Below are positions 6,996 through 16,816 of a DNA stretch of 36,439 nucleotides, one piece after another; within the stretch, counting starts at the first letter, position 1, and every line of letters begins with the position of its first letter. This stretch comes from DASZTU01 sp035493835 (GTDB taxonomy: Bacteria; Pseudomonadota; Alphaproteobacteria; Rhizobiales; Devosiaceae): the NCBI GenBank assembly GCA_035493835.1, contig DATJHO010000015.1:1-36439 (forward strand), read 5' to 3'. Position numbers and translations under genes: made by a program. A model generated the notes under the pieces. It saw nothing but the letters and a program-made list of their open reading frames with translations. It was not told where the DNA came from and searched no databases.

Positions 6996-8528
6996 ATGGC
7001 AATTTCAGATAGCAGCGACGGCGGGGCCGTGGACATCTTCGTGATCGGCGGCGGCGTCAACGGTTGCGGCATAGCGCGCGATGCGGCCGGCCGCGGTTTT
7101 TCGGTGATGCTCGCCGAGATGAACGATCTCGCCTCCGGCACGTCCTCGGCCGCGACCAAGCTGATCCACGGCGGCCTGCGCTATCTTGAGCACTATGAAT
7201 TCCGTCTCGTGCACGAGGCGCTGGCCGAGCGCGAGGTGCTATGGGCCGCGGCCCCCCACATCATCTGGCCGCTCCGTTTCGTGCTGCCGCACCACAAGGG
7301 GCTGCGCCCCGCCTTCGTGCTGCGTGCGGGCCTTTTGATGTATGATCAGCTCGGCGGCCGGAAGCTGTTGCCGCCCACCAAGACGCTCGATCTCAGCAAG
7401 GATCCGGCCGGACAGCCGCTGAAAGCGGGCTATCGCACCGGCTTCGAATATTCCGACTGCTGGGTGAACGACGCCCGGCTGGTGGTACTTTGCGCGCGCG
7501 ACGCAGCCGATCGCGGCGCAACGATAAAGGTCCGCACCAAGGTCGTTTCAGCCCGGCGCGAACAGGGCCTCTGGACCGTCGTGATGGAGAACATGGCGAC
7601 CGGCGAGATGGAAACCGTGCGGGCCAAATTCCTCGTCAATGCCGCCGGGCCCTGGGTCGACCAGGTGCTCCTCGAGGCCATGGGCCAGAACGGGGCGCAC
7701 AATGTGCGACTGGTCAAGGGCAGCCACATCGTGGTGACCAAGCACTTTCAGCACGACCGCAGCTACATTTTCCAGAACGCCGATGGCCGCATCATCTTCG
7801 CCATTCCCTATGAGGATGATTTCACCCTAATCGGCACCACCGACGTCGACTATGAGGGCGACCCGGCCAAGGTCGAGATCACCGAACAGGAAATCGATTA
7901 TCTCTGCGCCGCGGCCAGCGAATATTTCCGCAAGCCGGTGACGAAGGACGAGGTCGTCTGGACCTATTCCGGCGTCAGGCCGCTGTTCGACGATCACGCC
8001 TCCGCCGCCCAGGAAGCGACGCGAGACTATGTGCTCAAGCTCGACAAGCCAGAGGGCGCGCCGGGGGCGCTGGCCATTTTCGGCGGCAAGCTGACGACCC
8101 ACCGGCGGCTCGCCGAAGAAGCGATGGAGCGGATCGAATCGGCGCTGGGCAAGCGCGGCAAGCCATGGACGAAAACGGCAAAACTGCCGGGGGGCGACTT
8201 CACGCCCACCGATTTTGCCGGCGAGGTGTCGCGTACGGCAATGCGCTATCCGGGGATCTCGGCCCTGCTGATCATGCGGCTGGTCCGGCTCTACGGCACC
8301 AAGACCGCGGTGCTGCTCGGGGATGCCCGTGCGATGGTCCAACTCGGGCAGAATTTCGGTGCGGGCCTTACCGCCCGCGAGGTGGACTATCTCATCCGCT
8401 ACGAATGGGCCCGCAGTGCCGAAGACATCCTCTGGCGCCGCACCAAGCTCGGTTTGCGCATGCGGGAAAATGAGAAGGCGGCGCTTGCGGGATATGTCGC
8501 CATTCAGATTGCCAAGGCCGCAGCCTAG
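6996..8528 (+). CDS. glpD: Glycerol-3-phosphate dehydrogenase, FAD-dependent, aerobic type
   Basis: A 510-residue membrane-associated flavoprotein that oxidises sn-glycerol 3-phosphate to dihydroxyacetone phosphate and passes electrons to quinone. The FAD-binding fold begins at about residue 13 (DIFVIGGGVNGCGIARDAA) with E41 at the end of strand 2. It is followed by SGTSSAATKLIHGGLRYLE, typical of GlpD. The C-terminal DAO_C helical domain runs from about residue 390. ATG 6996 is used because AGGAG (6985-6989) is spaced 6 nt from it; a GTG directly before it is too close. It is followed after 60 bp by glpK. No glpF facilitator or glpR repressor is present nearby. Confidence 0.97.
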   Translation: MAISDSSDGGAVDIFVIGGGVNGCGIARDAAGRGFSVMLAEMNDLASGTSSAATKLIHGGLRYLEHYEFRLVHEALAEREVLWAAAPHIIWPLRFVLPHHKGLRPAFVLRAGLLMYDQLGGRKLLPPTKTLDLSKDPAGQPLKAGYRTGFEYSDCWVNDARLVVLCARDAADRGATIKVRTKVVSARREQGLWTVVMENMATGEMETVRAKFLVNAAGPWVDQVLLEAMGQNGAHNVRLVKGSHIVVTKHFQHDRSYIFQNADGRIIFAIPYEDDFTLIGTTDVDYEGDPAKVEITEQEIDYLCAAASEYFRKPVTKDEVVWTYSGVRPLFDDHASAAQEATRDYVLKLDKPEGAPGALAIFGGKLTTHRRLAEEAMERIESALGKRGKPWTKTAKLPGGDFTPTDFAGEVSRTAMRYPGISALLIMRLVRLYGTKTAVLLGDARAMVQLGQNFGAGLTAREVDYLIRYEWARSAEDILWRRTKLGLRMRENEKAALAGYVAIQIAKAAA

Positions 8529-8588
8529 CATGGGGCCGGTCGGGCTGAAGGCACCCAATCTTTAGCTGGCGGCAACAGCGGGGGACAA

Positions 8589-10082
<1,494 letters not shown>

Positions 10083-10126
10083 GGACAATAAAGCGCTCGC
10101 CTTTCCGGAGAATGCCACCTTCTCAA

Positions 10127-10201
10127 GACCTCATCCTGAGCTTGTCGAAGGACGAGGTCTCCCGCCCCGTTGCCCGTGGTTCGACAGGCTCACCACGAGG
10201 C
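10127..10201. repeat. REP-type inverted pair, family II (CTGAGCTTGTCGAAGG / GGTTCGACAGGCTCACC)
   Basis: A unit CCTGAGCTTGTCGAAGG (from about 10135) is followed by an inverted, slightly diverged copy GGTTCGACAGGCTCACC (about 10178-10194). The first copy is also framed by GACCTC and GAGGTC. A second pair in reversed order lies at 32434-32548. The repeat occupies most of the gap between the convergent glpK and CAP-protein genes. It is a BIME/REP-like intergenic element; any function is unproven. Confidence 0.7.
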
Positions 10202-10237
10202 GGAGAATACGGCAAAGGCAGGCTGAACCGCCGCCCT

Positions 10238-10726
10238 TCAGCTCGTCCCGAAATCCGCGGCCCAGAACAGGCCGTAGCGGCTGTTCGGCTTGCCGCTGGC
10301 GACGACCATGCCGACGCTCGTCCACATGTCGGAGAGCAAGGTGTAGCGATGGCCGGGCGAGTTCATCCAGGCGGTGATCGTGTCCTCGACCGTGCGCTGG
10401 CCGGCGGCGACGTTTTCCCCGATCGGTCCATGATAGCCCACATCCGTGGCGCGATCGCGCAGGTCGAGCCCGGGGCCGAAATCGTGTGACATCGTATCGT
10501 GCGAAACCATGGCGCGGGCCTGCCGCTGCGCCAGTTCGGCGAGCATCGTGCTGAAGACCAGCGGCTTGGCGCCGTTCTGCTTGCGCACCTCATTGATGGC
10601 ATCGACCATCTCGGCTGGCGTCGCCTCGACGGCTGGCGTCACGGTCGTGAATTGCGCCTCGTTGCAGGCGCTGAGAGTGAAGGCGGCGCCGAGCACGACG
10701 AAGCCGCGGCGGGTGAGGTGAGGCAT
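10238..10726 (-). CDS. CAP/SCP-domain lipoprotein with Tat-like signal
   Basis: A 162-residue secreted protein of the CAP (SCP/PR-1) superfamily. The N-terminus reads LTRRGFVVLGAAFTLSAC: a twin-arginine-like motif (RR at 6-7), a hydrophobic stretch and a lipobox ending at C21. It is therefore probably a membrane-anchored lipoprotein in the periplasm, possibly Tat-exported. The CAP domain (about 38-160) keeps the usual residues H81 (SHDF), E104 (GENVA) and H126 (SPGHR). Bacterial CAP proteins are of uncertain function. ATG 10726 is supported by the signal sequence; the frame extends upstream to 10906 without resemblance to a gene. It is convergent with glpK. Confidence 0.88.
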   Translation of the reverse strand: MPHLTRRGFVVLGAAFTLSACNEAQFTTVTPAVEATPAEMVDAINEVRKQNGAKPLVFSTMLAELAQRQARAMVSHDTMSHDFGPGLDLRDRATDVGYHGPIGENVAAGQRTVEDTITAWMNSPGHRYTLLSDMWTSVGMVVASGKPNSRYGLFWAADFGTS

Positions 10727-10865
10727 CCGGTACTGCTTTCGGAAAGATGAGAAGTCGCCCAAGCCGCTTAAGACTAGCCAATTGCGGCGGTTTGGCAACC
10801 AAATCCGAAAAGTGCTTGCGCCGGCGGGGCCGCCGGGCCGAGCATCAGCGGGGCGGAGGCAGGCA

Positions 10866-11210
10866 ATGAAGAAGCAAATCATCATCACGCCGAGCGGTGA
10901 GCGCATGGTCGTCTTGGCGGAGCCTGACTATGAGGCGCTGGTCAGGGCGGCCGCGGCGGCCGGCGTCGAGATCGAGGACGATGCCCCACCCTATCACCCC
11001 CGCCGGAGCCCCCGCCCATCCGAGGGCGAAAACCCGATCCGGTTCTGGCGCGAGCGGCGCGGCATGAGCCTGACGCTGTTGGCCGACCGGACCAAACTGC
11101 TGGAGGACGATCTCGCCGAACTCGAAACCGGCGCCCGCGAGCCGACCGTCGAGGTGCTCAAGGTATTGGCGAAAGCGCTTGGGGTTTCGATCGACGAACT
11201 GGTGGGGTGA
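10866..11210 (+). CDS. XRE-family regulator with Phd-like N-terminus (orphan antitoxin-like)
   Basis: A 114-residue protein with two parts. The N-terminal segment KKQIIITPSGERMVVLAEPD (2-21) followed by YEALVRAA resembles the beta-strand/helix start of Phd/YefM-type antitoxins. The C-terminal part (about 57-113) is a helix-turn-helix of the XRE/Cro type, entered through GENPIRFWRERRGMS and ending LAKALGVSIDELVG. The linker is proline- and arginine-rich. ATG 10866 follows a GGAGG-like sequence. In related proteins this fusion sits beside a RelE/HigB toxin, but no toxin-like gene is seen on either side. It may be a stand-alone regulator. It diverges from the CAP protein. Confidence 0.82.
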   Translation: MKKQIIITPSGERMVVLAEPDYEALVRAAAAAGVEIEDDAPPYHPRRSPRPSEGENPIRFWRERRGMSLTLLADRTKLLEDDLAELETGAREPTVEVLKVLAKALGVSIDELVG

Positions 11211-11249
11211 GTGCGGTAGCGCCAAGTGGCGGGTCAAAGGCTCACCCCC

Positions 11250-11396
11250 AGAGCATGATCCCCTTCGAGTTGAAGCATTCACCGCGCCCTCCCCCGTCAT
11301 GGCCGGGCTTGACCCGGCCACCCATGATGCCTCGCCAGTCCGCTGGAGGTACGGGCAAGGCAGCATGGGTCCCCGGGTCAAGCCCGGGGATGACGA
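11250..11396. repeat. Intergenic palindromic repeat family I, copy A
   Basis: The core 11296-11396 starts CGTCATGGCCGGGCTTGACC and ends GGGTCAAGCCCGGGGATGACG in inverted arrangement. Each end also contains its own short palindrome, CCGGGCTTGACCCGG on the left and its complement on the right. The left flank from 11250 (AGAGCATGATCC, then GAGTTGAA and ATTCACCG) is shared with the copy at 23908-24140, which lies in the opposite orientation. It fills the gap between the XRE gene and melA. No coding capacity is seen. Confidence 0.85.
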
Positions 11397-11473
11397 GGTG
11401 GCAAGGCGCCCGAACAAAAATGCCGGCGCGGCGATGACAGCCTCACGTGATCATGGTCCCTTTGGTGCGAAGA

Positions 11474-12844
11474 TCAGGCCACGCGGGCCTTCTTCGGCTG
11501 GCGGGCCCAGGCCGGCAGCCAGTCGCCATGGGCGGCGAGGAGGTCGTCGACGAGGTTCCAGATCTGGTCGAGATCGAGCTCGGCGGCGGTGTGCGGATCC
11601 ATCATCGCGGCGTGGTAGATGTGCTCCTTATTCTCCTCCATCAGCGCCGCAACCGTCAGTTCCTGGACGTTGATGTTGGTGCGGATCAGCGCGGTGAGCT
11701 GCGGCGGCAGGTCGCCAATATAGGTCGGCTGGATGCCCGAGGCGTCCACCAGGCACGGCACCTCGACGGCGGCCTTGTTGGGCAGCGAGGAAATGACGCC
11801 GTTATTGCGCACATTGCCGTAGATGACCGAGGGCTCGCCGGTCCACACCGAGTTCATGATCGAGGAGGCGTATTCCTTGCTCTGCTTCACCTCGATGGTG
11901 TTGGCCTTGCGGTATTCCTCCGAGGTGTTCTTCCACTTGGCGATCTGCTCGATGCAGCGCTTGGGGTATTCGTCGAGCGGCACGCCGAACTTCTCGATCA
12001 GGTCCTGGCGGCCGTCCTTGATGAAATAGGGCGTGTATTCGGCGAAATGCTCGGAGCTCTCGGTGACGAAGTAGCCGAGCCGCGTCATCATCTCGTAGCG
12101 CACCTTGTTGGGGCAGCGCGGGTTCCAGCCGGCCTTGGGCGCGCGGCCCTCGCGATAGGCCTTGAACAGGTCGGGGTAGAGGTCCCGGTAGGAGCCGTCC
12201 GGCTGGCGGTGCTCGAACTTGAGATAGAACGCCATGTGGTTGATGCCAGCCGACCGATAGCGGATTTCCTCATAGGGAATGTCGAGGTCGTGGGCCAATT
12301 CCATGGCCGTGCCCTGCACCGAGTGGCAGAGGCCAACCTGCTTGATCGTCGGGTACTTTTCGGCGATCGCCCAGGTGTTGATGGCCATCGGGTTGACGTA
12401 TTGCAGCATCACGGCGTCGGGGCAGACCTCGAGCATATCCTCGCAGATCGACCACAAATGCGGCACGGTGCGGATGCCGCGCATGATGCCGCCGATGCCG
12501 AGCGTATCGGCAATGGTCTGGCGCAGGCCATACTGCTTGGGGATGTCGAAATCGACCACGGTCGACGGCTCGTAGCCGCCGATCTGAAAGCAGACGACCA
12601 CGAAGTGGGCCCCGTCCAGCGCCTCGCGCTGGTTGGTATAGGTCTCGACCGTTGCCGGCACACCCAGCGTCTGGATCAGCTTGCCCGCGATGATTTCGCT
12701 GTCTTCGAGCCGCTGCGGGTTAATGTCCATCAGCGCAATGCGCGCACCCGCCAATGCGGGCCGCTGCAGGACGTCGCCGACGATGTTTTTCATGAATACC
12801 GACGAACCGGCACCGATGAAGGTAACTTTGGGAGTTGCTGCCAT
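11474..12844 (-). CDS. melA: Alpha-galactosidase, glycoside hydrolase family 4 (NAD- and metal-dependent)
   Basis: A 456-residue GH4 enzyme that cleaves alpha-galactosides (melibiose, raffinose type) by an oxidation-elimination mechanism using NAD+ and a divalent metal. The Rossmann start is VTFIGAGSSVF (7-17) with MDINPQRL at 39-46. Metal and active-site residues typical of GH4 are present: N151 (NPMA), C173-H174 (GLCHS) and H203 (GINHM). GAGGAAGAA immediately precedes ATG 12844. It is the last gene of the minus-strand transport operon, 17 bp after the ATPase gene. The pairing with a family-5 binding protein and an AraC regulator matches the agp-melA locus of Sinorhizobium meliloti, which supports alpha-galactosidase over the alpha-glucosidase members of GH4. 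Confidence 0.93.
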   Translation of the reverse strand: MAATPKVTFIGAGSSVFMKNIVGDVLQRPALAGARIALMDINPQRLEDSEIIAGKLIQTLGVPATVETYTNQREALDGAHFVVVCFQIGGYEPSTVVDFDIPKQYGLRQTIADTLGIGGIMRGIRTVPHLWSICEDMLEVCPDAVMLQYVNPMAINTWAIAEKYPTIKQVGLCHSVQGTAMELAHDLDIPYEEIRYRSAGINHMAFYLKFEHRQPDGSYRDLYPDLFKAYREGRAPKAGWNPRCPNKVRYEMMTRLGYFVTESSEHFAEYTPYFIKDGRQDLIEKFGVPLDEYPKRCIEQIAKWKNTSEEYRKANTIEVKQSKEYASSIMNSVWTGEPSVIYGNVRNNGVISSLPNKAAVEVPCLVDASGIQPTYIGDLPPQLTALIRTNINVQELTVAALMEENKEHIYHAAMMDPHTAAELDLDQIWNLVDDLLAAHGDWLPAWARQPKKARVA

Positions 12845-12861
12845 TTCTTCCTCTTCTAGAA

Positions 12862-14529
12862 CTAAGCTGCGATATCGAAGGCGGCGCGCACGAGCGCGCG
12901 GGTATAGTCGGTCTTGGGGTGCGAAAGCACCTCGCTCACGGGCCCCTCCTCCACCACCTTGCCGAACTGCATGACCATGACCCGGTGGCACAGCGCCCGG
13001 ACCACCTTCAGGTCGTGCGAGATGAAAAGATAGGAGAGGCCCTTCTCGTCCTGGAGCTTGCGGAGCAGATCTATGATCTGCGCCTGCACCGAAAGATCAA
13101 GGGCGGAAGTCGGCTCGTCGAGCAGAATGAATTCGGGTTCCATCGCGATGGCGCGGGCGATGGCAATGCGCTGCCGTTGGCCGCCGGAAAATTCGTGCGG
13201 GAAGCGCTGCAGCACCAGGTCGGGCATGCCGGCGTCGCGCAGTGCCTGCCGCACGCGGTCCAGCCGCTCGCGCCCATTGGCGCCGATGTTGTTGACGATC
13301 AGCCCTTCCTCGATGATCTGCCGGATCGACATGCGTGGGTTGAGACTCGCGAACGGATCCTGGAAGACTATCTGCATCCGGCTCCGGAGCGGACGCATCT
13401 CGTTGCGCGACTTGTCGTGGATCGGCTGGCCGTCGAAATAGATCTCGCCGGCATTGGCCCGGATCAGTTTTATTAGCGCCTGCCCGAAGGTGGTCTTGCC
13501 CGAGCCCGACTCCCCGACCAGCGCCAGCGTTTCGTGGCGCCTGAGCTTGAGGCTCAGGTTGTCGACGGCGACCAGGTCAAAGAAGTCGGGCTTGAACATG
13601 CCGCCGCGCTTCAGCGTAAAGGCGACGCGGACATCTCGCCCCTCGAGCACGGTTTCCGAGTTCTCGGCGATCGGATTGGCCGCCCCCTTCGGCTCCGAGG
13701 CGAGGAGGTGCCTCGTATAGGCATGCTGCGGATTGCGGAACAGCGCCTCGGTGGTGTTGTGCTCCTGCACCCGGCCCTGCTGCATGACGTAGACGTAGTC
13801 CGAGAACTGCCGGACGATCGTCAAATCATGGGTGATGAGGATCACCGCCATGCCGTACTTGGCCTTGAGGTCCTTGATAAGGTTGAGGATCTGGGCCTGG
13901 ACGGTGACGTCGAGGGCAGTCGTCGGCTCGTCGGCAATGAGGATATCGGGGCGGTTGGCCAGTGCCATGGCGATCATCACGCGCTGACGCTGGCCGCCCG
14001 AAAGCTGGTGCGGGTACTGCTTCAGCCGCGCCGCCGGCTCGGGGATCTGCACCTCCTCCAGCAGGGCCTCGGCGCGCGCCATCGCCTCTTTACGGGAGAC
14101 GCGGTTGTGCAGGTGGATGACCTCGCAGATCTGCTGGCCGATCGTATAGACCGGGTTCATCGAGCTCATCGGCTCCTGGAAAATCATCGAGACCTGGTTG
14201 CCGCGGAGCTTTCTCATCTCGGCGGCGCCGAGCTTCAGGATGTCCTTGCCGGCAAGGGTGATGCGGGCATTGGGGCTGACCGTCGCCCGCTTGGTGAGGA
14301 GGCGCATGACCGTGCGCGCCGTCACCGACTTGCCGGAGCCGGATTCGCCCACAAGGGCGATGGTTTCCCCCTTGTGCAGTTGGAAGGAGACGTCCTTGAC
14401 CGCCTCGACGACGCCGCCCTCGACCTTGAAGTTGACCGCGATGTTGCGTGCATCGAGGATCAGCTCGCGGCCATGGGCACCGAGATCGTGGCGTTCGGAA
14501 GCAATGGTGGTGGGAAGCGTTTCAACCAT
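12862..14529 (-). CDS. ABC transporter ATP-binding protein with two ATPase domains (Opp/Dpp type)
   Basis: A 555-residue fusion of the two ATPases usually encoded separately as DppD and DppF. First domain: Walker A GESGSGKS (61-68), signature LSGGQ (176-180), Walker B ILIADEP (196-202). Second domain: Walker A GESGSGKT (339-346), signature FSGGQ (447-451), Walker B FILLDEP (467-473). Between them lies the oligopeptide-type extension (NPQHAYTRHLLASEP, about 267-281). All catalytic residues look intact, so both halves should be active. It powers the two permeases encoded just upstream; its start is 9 bp from the permease stop. In this context it should import alpha-galactosides rather than peptides, since family-5-type systems serve both. 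Confidence 0.95.
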   Translation of the reverse strand: MVETLPTTIASERHDLGAHGRELILDARNIAVNFKVEGGVVEAVKDVSFQLHKGETIALVGESGSGKSVTARTVMRLLTKRATVSPNARITLAGKDILKLGAAEMRKLRGNQVSMIFQEPMSSMNPVYTIGQQICEVIHLHNRVSRKEAMARAEALLEEVQIPEPAARLKQYPHQLSGGQRQRVMIAMALANRPDILIADEPTTALDVTVQAQILNLIKDLKAKYGMAVILITHDLTIVRQFSDYVYVMQQGRVQEHNTTEALFRNPQHAYTRHLLASEPKGAANPIAENSETVLEGRDVRVAFTLKRGGMFKPDFFDLVAVDNLSLKLRRHETLALVGESGSGKTTFGQALIKLIRANAGEIYFDGQPIHDKSRNEMRPLRSRMQIVFQDPFASLNPRMSIRQIIEEGLIVNNIGANGRERLDRVRQALRDAGMPDLVLQRFPHEFSGGQRQRIAIARAIAMEPEFILLDEPTSALDLSVQAQIIDLLRKLQDEKGLSYLFISHDLKVVRALCHRVMVMQFGKVVEEGPVSEVLSHPKTDYTRALVRAAFDIAA

Positions 14530-14538
14530 GCCGCAGCC

Positions 14539-15738
14539 TCAATAGGGATCGATGGCGTCGCGCAGGCCATCACCCAGCGCGTTGAACGCAAAGACGGTGA
14601 CGAGGACGAAGAGCACCGGCGAGAGGATCCAGGGATAGGACCCGATGACGGAGAAGTTGCCGCAATCCTGCAGCATCAAGCCCCAGGAGATCAGCGGCGG
14701 CTTTACCGCAAATCCGAGGAAGCCCAGAAAGCTCTCAAGCAGCACCACCGAGGGCACGGCAAGTGTGACCGACACGATGATGTGACTCAAAACGTTCGGC
14801 AGGATGTGCCGGGTGATGATGCGGAAATCACCGGAGCCGACCGCGATCGCGGCGCGAACATATTCGATGCGGGCCAGCGCCAGCGTTTTGGAGCGCACCT
14901 CGCGGCTGAGCTGCGCCCAGCCCAAAACCGAGATCACGCCGATAACGAAGGCAAGAAAAACGTTTGAGGGCGCCGTGATCGGGATCAGCGAGGTCAGCGC
15001 CAAATAGAGCGGCAATTGCGGGAAGGCCAGCACGACCTCGACGAAGCGTTGCACCCAGGCATCAAGCCGCCCGCCGAGGTAGCCCGAGCTGATGCCCACG
15101 AGCGTGCCAACCGTGGTGGTGAGCAGAACCACCGTCAGCGCGATGGTCAGGGAGATGCGTGAGCCCACAATGCCGCGCGAGAGAATGTCGCGGCCGAACT
15201 TGTCGGTACCAAGCAGGTGGAACGGGTGGTCGCTCGTCGAGCCGAAGAAATGGATATTCGCGGGAATAATCCAGAACAGCCGGTAGTCATAGCCGCGAGG
15301 AAAGAACCCGAGTGTAGTGGGATTGGCCTTGTCCGGTCCGGTAAGGGGTTGGAAGGTCACTGGATCGAGCTGATCGGGCAATTCAACGATCGGATAGACG
15401 TAAGGGATGAGGCTGAAGCCGCCCTTCGGCCCCTCGAAGCTGATGGCATCGGGAGGCGCGAAGGAGAGGGTCTGCGCGTTGGGATCCATGGGGGCGAAGA
15501 AATCGGCGAAAACTGCGATGATCAGCATCGCCAAAACCAGGACCAGCCCGATCATGCCAATGAACGAGCGGCGGAACCGGCGCCAGACCAGCGCAAAATA
15601 GCCTTCGTTGTCGCGCGCCAGGCGGCCGGCGATAACCGGGACTTGATCGGCGACCGCCTCGGTCGCCGCCGTCGGCATCGGGCCTTCGGCGTCCGGTGGC
15701 AGCGGAATGGAGGAGTTGAGACTATGCGGCTCGTTCAT
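14539..15738 (-). CDS. agpC: ABC transporter permease, DppC/OppC type (alpha-galactoside uptake)
   Basis: A 399-residue inner-membrane permease. One helix lies at about 58-82. A long loop follows (about 85-175) that is larger than in ordinary 300-residue DppC proteins. The core domain has the coupling motif EYVRAAIAVGSGDFRIITRH (about 292-311). The N-terminal 45 residues are hydrophilic and cytoplasmic. ATG 15738 overlaps the stop of the preceding permease (ATGA), which fixes the start; the frame is open far upstream but only as an overlap of that gene. It should pair with the DppB-type permease and the double ATPase. The symbol follows the Sinorhizobium agp locus and is given by analogy. Confidence 0.92.
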   Translation of the reverse strand: MNEPHSLNSSIPLPPDAEGPMPTAATEAVADQVPVIAGRLARDNEGYFALVWRRFRRSFIGMIGLVLVLAMLIIAVFADFFAPMDPNAQTLSFAPPDAISFEGPKGGFSLIPYVYPIVELPDQLDPVTFQPLTGPDKANPTTLGFFPRGYDYRLFWIIPANIHFFGSTSDHPFHLLGTDKFGRDILSRGIVGSRISLTIALTVVLLTTTVGTLVGISSGYLGGRLDAWVQRFVEVVLAFPQLPLYLALTSLIPITAPSNVFLAFVIGVISVLGWAQLSREVRSKTLALARIEYVRAAIAVGSGDFRIITRHILPNVLSHIIVSVTLAVPSVVLLESFLGFLGFAVKPPLISWGLMLQDCGNFSVIGSYPWILSPVLFVLVTVFAFNALGDGLRDAIDPY

Positions 15739-16742
15739 GCCCCGCCTCCGAGCCGGATGCGCGGATCGAGCAAGGCGAGCAGCACGTCGGAGATGATATT
15801 GCCCGCAATCAGGGTGGCCGAGAGCACCAGCATGAAAGTCGCCGTCACCCAGACATCGCCGACCCCGAGCGAGCCGACGATGGCTGGCCCGACCGTCGCG
15901 AGCCCGAAGACGATCGCGACCTCGACCTCGCCGGTCAGCATATAGGGCAGCACCACGCCCTGATAGGCGACGAGGGGATGGAGCGCGTTGGGCACCGCGT
16001 GCTTCAGCACCACCGCAGCCTGCGACAGACCCTTGGCGCGAGCCGTTTCGATATATTGGGCGTTGAGCACGTCGAGCAGGTTCGCCCGCATCACCCGCAT
16101 ATTGTAGGCGAGGCCGCCGAAGGTCGCGATGAAGACGACCGGCCAGATGTGCTGCACGAGATCGACGAACTTGTCCCACGACCACGGCGCCCCGCCATAC
16201 TTGGCGGAAAAGAAGCTGCCGATCTCCTGCACGTTCAGCTTGAAGGCGAGGACATAGATGATGATCAGCGCCAAGAGGAAGCGCGGAATGGTCATGCCGA
16301 GAAAGGCGATGAAGCCGAAAAGGGTATCGATCCAGCTGTACTGGCGGGTGGCCGCAATGACCCCGAGGGTTATGCCAATCGCGGAGGCCAGAAAATGGCA
16401 GGTCAGCGCCAGGAGAATCGTGCGCGGCAGGCGTTCGGCGACCACGTCGCCCACCGGCCGGTTGTAGTAGAAGGACTGCCCGAAATCGAACCGGGTGATG
16501 ATGCCCCAGATCCAGTTGAAATATTGCAGCGGCAGCGGCAGGTTCAGCCCGTGGGCGACGCGATAGGCCTGGGCCTGGGCCTCGGCGGCCTCGTAGGTGG
16601 CGTGCCCTTGGTTCATCAGCATCGAGCGGATGTAGTCGCCATAGTCGCCGGGCGGCGCCTTGATGATGATGAAGGTCACCACGCTCAACAGGATGAGAAT
16701 GGGGATTGCGGCAAGGATCCGCATGATGACGAAGCGGAGCAT
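15735..16742 (-). CDS. agpB: ABC transporter permease, DppB/OppB type (alpha-galactoside uptake)
   Basis: A 335-residue inner-membrane permease of the binding-protein-dependent type. It has an N-terminal helix (FVIMRILAAIPILILLSVV, about 4-22), a periplasmic segment, then about five more helices. The cytoplasmic coupling motif is QYIETARAKGLSQAAVVLKH. The end DVLLALLDPRIRLG is typical of the DppB group. It lies 74 bp downstream of the solute-binding-protein gene, separated by a hairpin (16778-16801), and overlaps the next permease by 4 bp. The symbol is by analogy with the Sinorhizobium locus. Confidence 0.93.
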   Translation of the reverse strand: MLRFVIMRILAAIPILILLSVVTFIIIKAPPGDYGDYIRSMLMNQGHATYEAAEAQAQAYRVAHGLNLPLPLQYFNWIWGIITRFDFGQSFYYNRPVGDVVAERLPRTILLALTCHFLASAIGITLGVIAATRQYSWIDTLFGFIAFLGMTIPRFLLALIIIYVLAFKLNVQEIGSFFSAKYGGAPWSWDKFVDLVQHIWPVVFIATFGGLAYNMRVMRANLLDVLNAQYIETARAKGLSQAAVVLKHAVPNALHPLVAYQGVVLPYMLTGEVEVAIVFGLATVGPAIVGSLGVGDVWVTATFMLVLSATLIAGNIISDVLLALLDPRIRLGGGA

Positions 16743-16777
16743 CTACAGGACCTTGGGATCGCAAGGAAGCGGAAGCT

Positions 16778-16801
16778 GGATGGGGAGCGTGCCCCCCATC
16801 C
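16778..16801. repeat. Hairpin between binding-protein and permease cistrons
   Basis: GGATGGGG (16778-16785) and CCCCATCC (16794-16801) form a perfect 8-bp stem with an 8-nt loop. It sits just after the agpA stop (16817) and before the agpB start (16742) in the minus-strand operon. Such stem-loops after binding-protein genes (as after malE in E. coli) commonly stabilise the upstream mRNA, giving excess binding protein. No T-tract follows, so full termination is unlikely. Confidence 0.55.
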
Positions 16802-16816
16802 AATCGATCGAGACGA

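Noticed and set aside
10866..11473. A complete toxin-antitoxin pair at the XRE gene
   Set aside because: No frame with toxin-like features lies on either side; the downstream sequence is a known-type intergenic repeat.
13534..14967. A 477-codon plus-strand open frame opposite the double ATPase and permease
   Set aside because: It crosses two well-supported minus-strand genes and shows only mirror composition (many H, R, D, G). No ribosome binding site is seen.
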